From: Verrucomicrobiota bacterium
GTDB lineage: Bacteria > Verrucomicrobiota > Verrucomicrobiia > Limisphaerales > UBA1319
DNA: 42,655 nt
Reading direction: 5' to 3'
Assembly: GCA_022711435.1 (NCBI GenBank)
Contig: JAKLFB010000046.1
Span: forward strand, 1-42,655
The translations under genes were made by a program, and so were the position numbers. The number at the start of each line of letters is the position of its first letter. The stretch's first letter is position 1. This document shows, piece after piece, positions 7,579 to 14,867 of the stretch. The notes beneath the pieces were generated by a model, which saw only the letters and a list, made by a program, of their open reading frames with translations, made no database searches and was not told the origin of the DNA.

Positions 7579-8457
7579 CTACCTCCGATAACTTCGGCGC
7601 CACACAGCAAATCCGGCCAGGAGCGCCGCAATGGCTGCCGCTCCGGCTGGCTCAGGCACCGGATGCGTATCCAGAAAGGCACCGATCTCGGCATCGTAAT
7701 TCCCAACGTAGGTGAACCAGCTTCTGTAAGTGGTCACGCCTCCCATTGTGAGTGTGGAAAAGCCCCAATTGATCCCGACCAAGGTCAGCCCCCCTGATCC
7801 ATCGTGCACGAACATGCCACCGCCTGAATCCCCGGGATCCAGACGCGCCTCGTGCTCCACATAATGTGCGGTGCCAAAGGAGTCTTTGGTTGCCCCAACC
7901 CTGTCCGGAGATCCCCACAGATCGAGAATGTTCCGGCCCACGGCCACGTCCTGGGATGTGGGCCAAGTCTCCGTCTCGGATCGCCCGAACATGTAGGCAT
8001 TCTCGCCATTCAAAGGCGAACCAGTGAAATCAGTTGCGGTCCCAATATCTTGCGTGGCGAAATCGTAATAGGCAAATCCGGCTGGCAACGGCTGGCTGAT
8101 GGCCCCGATCCACAAATCCGAAGATCCAATTTGCTGCCCCAGGCTCGAGATCGTTCTTGTCACACTCGATCCGATGGGGTCATTGGATGCGTAGAATGTC
8201 ACCGATGCCCCTGCTGCCGAGTGGTAGTGGTTGGCGCTCAGGTAGATATTGGGGCTGATCATCGCCAGCCAATGGCCGTCATCGTCCACGGCGATCCCCG
8301 ACAGATCGAAGCCTGCAGCGATGAAATCGGTTGTGTTGGCGAATCGGTCGTTTTTCGCCGAGCTGAAACCGTCAATCAGGATGCTTGCCCGCGCGACTGG
8401 GAGAACAAGACCCACTCCAACGCAGCCAACCATCAGCCAAAAAGCGCGCCGTTTCAT
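7579..8457 (-). CDS. Secreted trypsin-like serine protease with PEP-CTERM tail (copy 2)
   Basis: 292 residues: signal peptide, a chymotrypsin-fold (S1/PA clan) domain, then VPEP with a hydrophobic helix and WRR end. The serine motif GDSGGGMFV is clear. The histidine is expected in 'YLSANHYHSA', where the usual AAH is replaced by ANH, and an aspartate lies in 'SSDLWIGAI' or near it. It is a close paralogue of the gene at 8467-9396, sharing 'FSSAKNDRFAN', 'WPTSQD.AVGRN' and 'YVGNYDAEI.AFLD.H'. Only 9 bases separate them, so they probably form one transcript. The tail predicts exosortase sorting, so the protease would act at the cell surface or be released. Confidence 0.85.
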   Translation of the reverse strand: MKRRAFWLMVGCVGVGLVLPVARASILIDGFSSAKNDRFANTTDFIAAGFDLSGIAVDDDGHWLAMISPNIYLSANHYHSAAGASVTFYASNDPIGSSVTRTISSLGQQIGSSDLWIGAISQPLPAGFAYYDFATQDIGTATDFTGSPLNGENAYMFGRSETETWPTSQDVAVGRNILDLWGSPDRVGATKDSFGTAHYVEHEARLDPGDSGGGMFVHDGSGGLTLVGINWGFSTLTMGGVTTYRSWFTYVGNYDAEIGAFLDTHPVPEPAGAAAIAALLAGFAVWRRSYRR

Positions 8458-8466
8458 GTGCCTATT

Positions 8467-9396
8467 TCAATGTCGCGAGTTCCGATGCCAAGCCGCAAAT
8501 CCAAGCGCCAGAACGGCTGACACTGCCGCCAATCCAGCAGGCTCGGGCACCGAATGCAAGTCCAGAAACGCCTGGATCTCGGCATCGTAATTGCCCACAT
8601 ACGAGAATCCGCTTACGTCATAAGTGGTTTGACCTATTTGGACTGTGCCAATAAACCAGTTGATGCCGACCAGTTTCAATCTGCCCGAGCCGTCGTCTAC
8701 AAACATGCCGCCACCTGAGTCTCCCCCTTGCAGATACGCCTCGGAAGCCACGAAATTGCGCTGGCCGGAAGGATCCCTGACCGCCACGACGGCCGAGTCG
8801 GTGGTTCCCCCAACGATAGCTTCTTCGTCCCACAAATCGAGCTTGTTCCTTCCTACAGCCATGTCTTGGGATGTTGGCCAAGAAGCGGTTTGCGACCGCC
8901 CGAACATGAACGCCTCTTCGAGGTAATACGTGGAGCTCTCAAAACCAGCTTTCGATGCGATATCCTCGACTGCAAAATCGTAAAAGGTGTAATCAGACGT
9001 CAGCGGCTGATTGATGGTCCCAATCCACAGATCCGAATTTGGAATTCGCTGTGCCGGACTTGAAATCGTTCGCGTTGTATTCTGTCCGGATGGGTCATTG
9101 GACGCATAAAACGTCACTGAAGCGCCGATCGGTGGCGGATAATGAGCGGCGCTCAAGTAAACATTCGGACTGATCATCGTCACCCAGCGCTCAAACGTGT
9201 AGTCACTAGTGACGAGCTTGGATATAGCGATCCCGGACAGATCGAAGCCTGCTGCAACAAACAACGATGCGTTGTTGGCGAACCGGTCGTTCTTTGCCGA
9301 ACTGAAGCTGTCGATGATGATGTATCCCTGCGCCGTCGGGAGGACGATGCCCAACGCAACCAAGGCAACCGCTGGCAGGCGCCGGAGCATTCTCAT
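8467..9396 (-). CDS. Secreted trypsin-like serine protease with PEP-CTERM tail (copy 1)
   Basis: 309 residues and the first gene of the tandem pair. It has a signal peptide (VALVALGIVLPTAQG), a PA-clan protease domain with 'YLSAAHYPP' carrying the catalytic histidine in the canonical AAH context, 'NSDLWIGTI' with a likely aspartate, and 'GGDSGGGMFV' with the nucleophile serine. It ends in VPEPAG, a hydrophobic segment and a basic tail. Compared with the downstream copy it has an extra segment after 'LSGIAI' (KLVTSDYTFERW) and a longer loop around 'VVAVRDPSGQRN'. This suggests divergence in substrate specificity after duplication. Substrate unknown. Confidence 0.87.
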   Translation of the reverse strand: MRMLRRLPAVALVALGIVLPTAQGYIIIDSFSSAKNDRFANNASLFVAAGFDLSGIAISKLVTSDYTFERWVTMISPNVYLSAAHYPPPIGASVTFYASNDPSGQNTTRTISSPAQRIPNSDLWIGTINQPLTSDYTFYDFAVEDIASKAGFESSTYYLEEAFMFGRSQTASWPTSQDMAVGRNKLDLWDEEAIVGGTTDSAVVAVRDPSGQRNFVASEAYLQGGDSGGGMFVDDGSGRLKLVGINWFIGTVQIGQTTYDVSGFSYVGNYDAEIQAFLDLHSVPEPAGLAAVSAVLALGFAAWHRNSRH

Positions 9397-9537
9397 GCCC
9401 TACAGCAAATCAAAGAATTCGCTGATTCTCAAGCATTTATTGCCGGGGCCGGGCAGCCGCCGCCATACCGCACGCTCGACAATCGCTTCCCAGGCGGTGT
9501 GCTGGGTAACTCGGACCCCGGTAGCCGATCGTCTTCT

Positions 9538-9567
9538 CCCTCCCCTCCGCGCCAGTGGAGGGGAGGG
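9538..9567. repeat. Perfect 11-bp inverted repeat (CCCTCCCCTCC)
   Basis: CCCTCCCCTCC and GGAGGGGAGGG flank the 8-base centre GCGCCAGT. Purine/pyrimidine-split hairpins of this kind are widespread dispersed repeats between genes in GC-rich bacteria. Confidence 0.65.
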
Positions 9568-9600
9568 CCGGGGAGAGGCGGGCGTTGGAACGAGCCCCTT

Positions 9601-9676
9601 CCCATGAACCGCCCGGTGAGGGTGCCGGGCCTACACAGTGACCGGGTCCCCCGACCCGGCGTGAGCGGTTCATGGG
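9601..9676. repeat. Nested palindromic element, 76 bp
   Basis: A perfect 12-bp outer inverted repeat (CCCATGAACCGC at 9601-9612, GCGGTTCATGGG at 9665-9676) encloses an inner hairpin CCGGGTC-CCCC-GACCCGG (9642-9659). The compact two-tier structure is like a small non-autonomous mobile element or REPIN of a family different from the GCGGCAG repeats. Confidence 0.65.
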
Positions 9677-9734
9677 CTTCGAGCATGGCCGACAGGCCAA
9701 GGCAACTTCCCGTAACCCTGCCCTGCCGGAGCGT

Positions 9735-9794
9735 GGCCTTCAGGCCGCTTCAACACGTGAAAGGCCGAACGCGCGGAAGCGGGCTAAAGCCCGC
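9735..9794. repeat. Two short palindromes (GGCCTTCAGGCC and GCGGGCTAAAGCCCGC)
   Basis: GGCCT-TC-AGGCC lies at 9735-9746 and GCGGGCT-AA-AGCCCGC at 9779-9794. Both are typical of dispersed intergenic repeats in Verrucomicrobiota and related high-GC genomes. No link to a transposase in this window is visible. Confidence 0.55.
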
Positions 9795-9855
9795 GCTCCA
9801 ACACGGTTCATGGCCCCGATGCGTGACAAGTCGTTTGTCATCAACGCTCCCTCTG

Positions 9856-9880
9856 CCCCCCGCTCGTCCCTCGCGGGGGG
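9856..9880 (-). terminator. GC hairpin just downstream of trpB
   Basis: CCCCCCGC and GCGGGGGG pair perfectly around a 9-base loop, beginning 8 bases after the trpB stop. There is no U-tract, so it may be a 3'-end stabiliser or repeat rather than an intrinsic terminator. Confidence 0.35.
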
Positions 9881-9887
9881 AGGGAAA

Positions 9888-11138
9888 TCAGAGCAGGCTT
9901 GCGAGAGACGATGCGGCGTCTGGATTTCTTTTGCCCAAGAGCTTGGCCGCCTGATCGACATCCTTGTCTCCACGCCCGGACAAATTCACGAGGACAATCC
10001 GCTGGGGATCCATCGAGGGGGCGATCTTGACCGCCTCGGCAATGGCGTGGGCGGATTCGAGCGCGGGGATAATGCCCTCGAGCCGGGCAAGCAACAGGAA
10101 AGCATCCAGGGCTTCCTGATCGCTTGCGAACGTGTAGTCGACGCGCTTCCGATCTCGGAGCCAGGCATGCTCTGGACCGACCGCGGCATAATCCAGGCCC
10201 GCCGACACGCTGTGCGTGAGCTCGACCTGTCCATTCTCATCCTGCAGCAGATAGGAGCGCGCCCCTTGAAGCACCCCCAGCGACCCCCCCTGAAAGCGAG
10301 CAGCGTGCTTCCCCGTCTGAATCCCCTCGCCCCCAGCCTCGACACCCACCATCCGGACGCTCGCGTCCTCGAGGAACGGAAAAAACAGCCCCATCGCATT
10401 GGATCCGCCTCCGACACATGCCACCAGAACATCCGGCAAGCGCCCCTCCTTCTCGAGGATCTGGCGCCGGGCTTCATCGCCGATGATTCGCTGGAAATTG
10501 CGGACCATGAGCGGATACGGATGCGCTCCATAGACCGTCCCCAGGATGTAATGGGTGGTTCGGACATGGGTGACCCAGTCGCGCATGGCCTCGTTGATGG
10601 CTTCCTTCAGGGTCTGCTGCCCGGCGGTGACGGGCGCCACCTCGGCCCCCAGCATCCTCATCCGATCCACATTGAGCGCCTGGCGCTGGCAATCCACCGC
10701 CCCCATGTAGATCACGCACTCGAGCCCGAACATGGCGGCCACCGTGGCGGTCGCAACCCCGTGCTGGCCGGCGCCCGTCTCGGCGATGATCCGGCTCTTG
10801 TTCATCCGCCGGGCCAGCAGAACCTGGCCGAGCGCGTTGTTGATCTTGTGGGCGCCGGTGTGGAGAAGGTCCTCGCGCTTGAGATAGATCCGCGCGCCCC
10901 TCAGGCGCCGGGTCAGCCGCTGGGCCAGATACAGCGGCGTGGGACGGCCGCAAAAATCCTCGAGGTAAAAATTGAGCTCGCGCTGGAACTCCGGATCCCG
11001 CTGAGCTCGAAAATATTGCTCCTCGAGCTCGAGCAGCGGATGCATGAGCGTCTCCGGCACGTAGCGGCCTCCATACAGCCCGAAATGGCCGCCTGCATCC
11101 GGAACGATGCCCGGATCCGCTCCAGTCGCGACGCTCAT
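9888..11138 (-). CDS. trpB: Tryptophan synthase beta chain
   Basis: 416 residues, the normal length of TrpB. It joins indole (or indole-3-glycerol phosphate-derived indole) with L-serine to make L-tryptophan using pyridoxal phosphate. The PLP lysine is Lys98 in 'GAHKINNALGQ'; the phosphate-binding loop is 'CVGGGSNAMG'; and 'FGLYGGRYVPETL' is the family N-terminus. ATG 11138 was chosen because GGGA lies 8-9 bases upstream. An ATG at 11147 would give an ATGA overlap with the CBS gene. No trpA lies beside it; instead trpB follows a CBS-domain gene in an apparent two-gene operon. A TrpA partner must be encoded elsewhere. Confidence 0.96.
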   Translation of the reverse strand: MSVATGADPGIVPDAGGHFGLYGGRYVPETLMHPLLELEEQYFRAQRDPEFQRELNFYLEDFCGRPTPLYLAQRLTRRLRGARIYLKREDLLHTGAHKINNALGQVLLARRMNKSRIIAETGAGQHGVATATVAAMFGLECVIYMGAVDCQRQALNVDRMRMLGAEVAPVTAGQQTLKEAINEAMRDWVTHVRTTHYILGTVYGAHPYPLMVRNFQRIIGDEARRQILEKEGRLPDVLVACVGGGSNAMGLFFPFLEDASVRMVGVEAGGEGIQTGKHAARFQGGSLGVLQGARSYLLQDENGQVELTHSVSAGLDYAAVGPEHAWLRDRKRVDYTFASDQEALDAFLLLARLEGIIPALESAHAIAEAVKIAPSMDPQRIVLVNLSGRGDKDVDQAAKLLGKRNPDAASSLASLL

Positions 11139-11143
11139 GGGTG

Positions 11144-11602
11144 TCATCCCGGGTATTTCCCGGCGATGAAATCCTCGAGGTGGCTGATCTGGGCCGTCTG
11201 AGCCGAGATGATCCAGTTCACCAGGTTCCCGATCGAGACCACGCCGATCACCCGATGGTTCTCCACCACGGGCAGATGCCGGACGCGGCTGGCGGTCATG
11301 ATCCGCAGGCACTCCTCGACGGTGTGCTTGAGCGTGACCGTGCAGAGCGCCTGCGTCATGATCTCCCGAACCCGGACCTGCTTGGACGATTTGCCCAGGA
11401 GCGCGACCTTGCGGGTGTAATCCCGCTCGGAGATCACCCCGGCCAGCTCGTCGCCATTCATCGCCAGCAATGCGCCCGCGTTCTTCTCGGCCATGACCTG
11501 GATGGCCTCGAACACCGTCGCTTCGGGCGAGATCGACCAGACCTCGTAGCCTTTCTGATCCAGAACATTGCGGATAGTACCACTGGTCTTCATGCGTGCC
11601 AT
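11144..11602 (-). CDS. Tandem CBS-domain protein
   Basis: 152 residues consisting of two CBS domains, a small energy- and ligand-sensing fold that usually binds adenine nucleotides. Domain 1 includes 'VFEAIQVMAEKNAGALLAMNGDELAGVISERDYTRKV'; domain 2 includes 'TVEECLRIMTASRVRHLPVVENHRVIGVVSIGNLV'. The ERDY and SIGNLV ends are typical. No catalytic or membrane domain is attached, so it is a stand-alone regulator of unknown target. Its stop overlaps or adjoins the trpB start, so the two are probably translated together. This pairing might mean adenylate-linked control of trpB or simple co-expression. Confidence 0.9.
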   Translation of the reverse strand: MARMKTSGTIRNVLDQKGYEVWSISPEATVFEAIQVMAEKNAGALLAMNGDELAGVISERDYTRKVALLGKSSKQVRVREIMTQALCTVTLKHTVEECLRIMTASRVRHLPVVENHRVIGVVSIGNLVNWIISAQTAQISHLEDFIAGKYPG

Positions 11603-11680
11603 GCCTTGCTGTCTGCTTTAATGTTTCATCTTTGGCGCGTCGTGCAAGGATTTTCCCCGCCGCGGACCCATCCCGGGGGC

Positions 11681-11768
11681 CAGGACAAAATTCTTCGGCG
11701 CAAGATGCGAGCCCTCTCTGCCTGGAACCTGCGACCGGACGCACCAAGAGCCGAAGAATTTTGTCCTG
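11681..11768. repeat. 88-bp inverted-repeat element with perfect 19-bp arms
   Basis: The left arm (11681-11699, CAGGACAAAATTCTTCGGC) and right arm (11750-11768) are perfectly complementary. They are separated by 50 bases and extend imperfectly through GGGC/GCCC outside. The element lies in the 256-base spacer between two divergent genes. It is AT-richer at the arms than its surroundings, lacks an open frame, and looks like a MITE/REPIN-type element. Confidence 0.7.
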
Positions 11769-11858
11769 CGCCCCACCGAGGAATCCACTCCCGAATACGA
11801 TTGACTGGGCGCCCCATATGGATGATCCATTCAGCCGGAACCCCAACCCCAACACAAC

Positions 11859-12509
11859 ATGACGAAAACCGAGCTGTGGTCCCGCCTGGCGCGAAAGGGA
11901 ACTAATCCGGACAAGATCGCCGAGCTGGCGGTCCAGCAGCGGACCTTGCTGCCAGCGCTCCTGGAAGGGCTGGAGGCCGCCGAGGCGCCCGTCAAATTCG
12001 GGTGCGCCAAGGTGCTCCGCCTGATGAGCGAGAAGGCGCCGGCGATCCTCTACCCCCACGTGGATCTCTTCATCGGCATGCTCAAGGCCCAGAACTCATT
12101 TCTGTGTTGGGACGCCATCCGGATCGTGGCCAACCTGGCGGCGGTCGACGAGTGGGGCCGGATCGAGCAGATCCTCGACGATTACCTCGATCCCATCCGC
12201 GGTACGGTCATGATCACCGCCGCCAACACCATCCAGGGCGCCGCCGCGATCGCCCTCGCCAAACCCGCCCTCGCGGACAAGATCGCCCGGGCCATCCTCA
12301 AGGTCCAATGGGCCAAGTACCAGACCGACGAGTGCCGGAACGTTGCCATCGGCCATGCGATCGAGTCGCTCGATCGCTTCTTCGACCGGACCAGCCTCCA
12401 GAAGGAAGTCCTCGAGTTCGTCCGGCTTCAGACCGGCAATCCCCGGAATGCGACCCGCAAGAAGGCGGTCGAGTTCCTCGAAAAGCGGGATCGCAAGAAG
12501 AAACCTTGA
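11859..12509 (+). CDS. HEAT-like helical repeat protein
   Basis: 216 residues, soluble, almost entirely alpha-helical by pattern. Repeating helical pairs are visible ('LLPALLEGLEAAEAPVKFGCAKVLRLMSEKAP', 'FIGMLKAQNSFLCWDAIRIVANLAAVDEWGRIEQIL', 'VMITAANTIQGAAAIALAKPALADKIARAIL'), as in HEAT/armadillo proteins that act as protein-binding scaffolds. The C-terminus is strongly basic (KKAVEFLEKRDRKKK). ATG 11859 is the first start in frame. It is transcribed divergently from the CBS/trpB pair. No partner is suggested by context. Confidence 0.75.
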   Translation: MTKTELWSRLARKGTNPDKIAELAVQQRTLLPALLEGLEAAEAPVKFGCAKVLRLMSEKAPAILYPHVDLFIGMLKAQNSFLCWDAIRIVANLAAVDEWGRIEQILDDYLDPIRGTVMITAANTIQGAAAIALAKPALADKIARAILKVQWAKYQTDECRNVAIGHAIESLDRFFDRTSLQKEVLEFVRLQTGNPRNATRKKAVEFLEKRDRKKKP

Positions 12510-12649
12510 GGGCGCTGCGGAATTCCCAGGGGTGCTGCGGCGGGGCCAATCATGGGGGCGTCACTCGGCAGGAGATCAGCCAGTTCGAGGCTCGTTGTCG
12601 GGGCGGGCAGGCGGCCAGCGCTCGAGCCGCGGCTGGGCCCGATGGAGCA

Positions 12650-14830
12650 TCATTTTGAGCCCATGGCATCGAGGGCGGCGCGCAGGTCGGCGATGACTTT
12701 GGGAGGAAGCGCGGGCGGGCGGTTGTGCCGCTCGCACTGCTCGATGGCACGCCGCAGATCCGCGGGGCGGGGCGGCCGCTGCTCAGCCAGGAACTGGGCA
12801 TACCAGGACCAGAACACGGCCGACTCCGGGCGCTGGTCCAACAAGGCGCGGTAGCAGGCCTCGGCCTCGTCGAAGCGGCCGGCTTTGGACAGCAGGTTGG
12901 CCAGGCGCCCGCGATACCAGAACTGCTCGGGGGATGCGAGCCGGACCGCTTTTTGCGCCGCTTCGAGGGCGTCACTGTTCCGGCCGAGCGTTCGGAGCGC
13001 GCCGGCGTAATGGAACCAGCCATTGGCCAGGTCCGGCGCCCGGTCGAGCAGCAAGCGCGCCGCCTCGATCGCCTCCTCCGGCCGGAGATCGGAGAGAATC
13101 TGGAGGCGAGCGACCTGGACGAATGCATTGGCGGGCTCGATTCGGGCGGCGCGATCGAGCTGGGCCAAGGCATCCTCGGACCGCCCGCGGCTCTCGAGAT
13201 GCGCCCCGAAAGCCGCGCGGATCAGCAAGCTGTCGGGCGCCAGGCGAGCCGCCTCCCCGTAATGCTGCTCGGCGGTTTCCGCAGCGGCCGCGTCGCCGGG
13301 ACTGCGGAGGCAGACAGCCGTCGAGCTCATGGCCAGAAGAAGGTGCGCGAGGGCCGACTGCGGCCGGCATTGGAGAAAGGCTCGAGCGGCGGCCACGCCT
13401 TCCTGCGGCGGGCGTCCCGCCTGCGTGTCCAGCCATTCCATCGCCGCCCCAAAGGCCGCGGCCGCACCGGCGCGCGGCGCCCATTCGGCCGCCGGATCCT
13501 GGATTCGAACCTGGCGCGACCGCATCAGCTCGCGAATCGCCCGGACGCTCCCGCCCGAGCGGATCTGGAAGACCGGGAGATCATCGAGCGTCAGATCGTT
13601 CTTCCTTCCGAAAATGCCGCCCAGCCGGCCGCTTCCGGTCAGGATCATGGGGGACCCGCTCCAGCCGGGGCCAATGAACCGCGCGCTGCCCAGAATGGCC
13701 TGGTGGTTTCGTTCGCGCCCTCGGATCTCGAGAACAGGCAGCCGCTCCGCCCGCACCCGGGGGGGATCCCGCGGAGCTCCCGCCGCTGTGTTCTGCGGCG
13801 GCGGGTAGCCCGCAACAAGCATCTCCCGCGCCCGGGCCAGGTCGGTCTCGCCGGCCAGCGGCAGAGCGGGGTGCCCTTCCCATGCCACCCGTAGCAAGGC
13901 GATGTCCGCCGCTCTGTCCACGCCGATGACCTCGGCCTCGAACACATCCCCATAATAAGGACTGACCACGAGAGGCTTCGCGAGGATCGCCTTCCGATCG
14001 GCTTCGGCGAAATCGTCGACGCAGTGGGCTGCCGTGACGAGAACGGAGCCGTCGCCGGCAGCAACGCCCATGCTGTTGCCGCGGTAGGTCCGCCTGTCTT
14101 CGGCGATTCCCAGATAGGGAAGGATGACGATCGCTTGGGGATCGAATCCGAGCGGCGGCTGCTGGGGGTCCAGCAGCTGGCGGCGGTCTCGCTCGGCGCT
14201 CCGGGCGGCGGCTTGTTCGGGTGTCTGGCCGAAGGCATCGGGGATCGACGAGTCGGCCCCGCGCTCGAGCAGGAGGGCCGCCACGCCTTCGTGGCGGGCG
14301 ATCCTGGCCAGATAGAGCGGGGTCACGGCGTAGGAGACGCTTCGTGCATTGGGGTTGGCACGGCGGTCGAGCAACTGCCGTGCGGTCTCGACCTGCCCTT
14401 CCAGGGCGGCCATATGAAGGGGGGTTTGGGCAAGCTCGTTGGTGTCGCTGCGGGCGTTGGGATCGGCGCCGGATTCGAGGAGGGCTTCGACGGCGCGCAC
14501 GCGCCCCTCGGCAGCCGCGGTGAAAAGCGGGGTCCGCCCGCAGGCGGCGCGTCCATCGACCGGCGCGCCGGCGGCAATCAACCGGCGCAGGATCTCCGCG
14601 TGTCCATGAAAGGCGGCCGCATAGAGCGGGGTCACCCCGTCGGGGGTTCGCGCCTGAAGATCGGCGCCGCTGGCGATCAACCGGTCCACTGCGTCCCGCT
14701 GGCCGCGTTCGACCGCCAGGATCAGGGGCGGCCGCTTAGCGGCGGGCGCCGCGGATCCGCCGCGGCTGTCGAGGCCGGCCAGCGGTGCGATCCACAGAAT
14801 CGCCAGCGCCCACCCGATGGCGGTCTTCAT
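12650..14830 (-). CDS. Secreted ankyrin-repeat / trypsin-like protease / TPR fusion protein
   Basis: 726 residues in four parts. Residues 1-20 are a signal peptide. Residues about 34-215 are five to six ankyrin repeats ('DGVTPLYAAAFHGHAEILRRLIAAGAPVD' pattern). Residues about 235-440 are a PA-clan serine protease with His269 (VTAAHC), Asp309 (RAADIALLR) and Ser391 (GPGWSGSP). Residues about 455-715 are TPR-like repeats ending 'AEACYRALLDQRPESAVFWSWYAQFL'. ATG 14830 was chosen because it starts directly at the signal peptide. All three triad residues are present, so activity is expected; the flanking repeat domains presumably bind partners or substrates. It follows the glycoside hydrolase gene by 37 bases, likely in one operon. 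Confidence 0.85.
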   Translation of the reverse strand: MKTAIGWALAILWIAPLAGLDSRGGSAAPAAKRPPLILAVERGQRDAVDRLIASGADLQARTPDGVTPLYAAAFHGHAEILRRLIAAGAPVDGRAACGRTPLFTAAAEGRVRAVEALLESGADPNARSDTNELAQTPLHMAALEGQVETARQLLDRRANPNARSVSYAVTPLYLARIARHEGVAALLLERGADSSIPDAFGQTPEQAAARSAERDRRQLLDPQQPPLGFDPQAIVILPYLGIAEDRRTYRGNSMGVAAGDGSVLVTAAHCVDDFAEADRKAILAKPLVVSPYYGDVFEAEVIGVDRAADIALLRVAWEGHPALPLAGETDLARAREMLVAGYPPPQNTAAGAPRDPPRVRAERLPVLEIRGRERNHQAILGSARFIGPGWSGSPMILTGSGRLGGIFGRKNDLTLDDLPVFQIRSGGSVRAIRELMRSRQVRIQDPAAEWAPRAGAAAAFGAAMEWLDTQAGRPPQEGVAAARAFLQCRPQSALAHLLLAMSSTAVCLRSPGDAAAAETAEQHYGEAARLAPDSLLIRAAFGAHLESRGRSEDALAQLDRAARIEPANAFVQVARLQILSDLRPEEAIEAARLLLDRAPDLANGWFHYAGALRTLGRNSDALEAAQKAVRLASPEQFWYRGRLANLLSKAGRFDEAEACYRALLDQRPESAVFWSWYAQFLAEQRPPRPADLRRAIEQCERHNRPPALPPKVIADLRAALDAMGSK

Positions 14831-14867
14831 CGGCCGGCGCCGCGTCCTCTTCCCGAGCGACGGCGTT

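Larger units (their letters stand above)
9397..9887. other. Palindrome-rich spacer between accessory and core-like regions
   Basis: 491 bases with no gene. It is a mosaic of at least five different palindromic elements (listed separately: 9538-9567, 9601-9676, 9735-9746 with 9779-9794, and 9856-9880). Open frames through it arise from high GC and are not believed. Confidence 0.7.

Noticed and set aside
11139..12059. Upstream extension of the trpB frame
   Set aside because: The extension overlaps the CBS gene in another frame; TrpB homology and length fit a start at 11138 or 11147.
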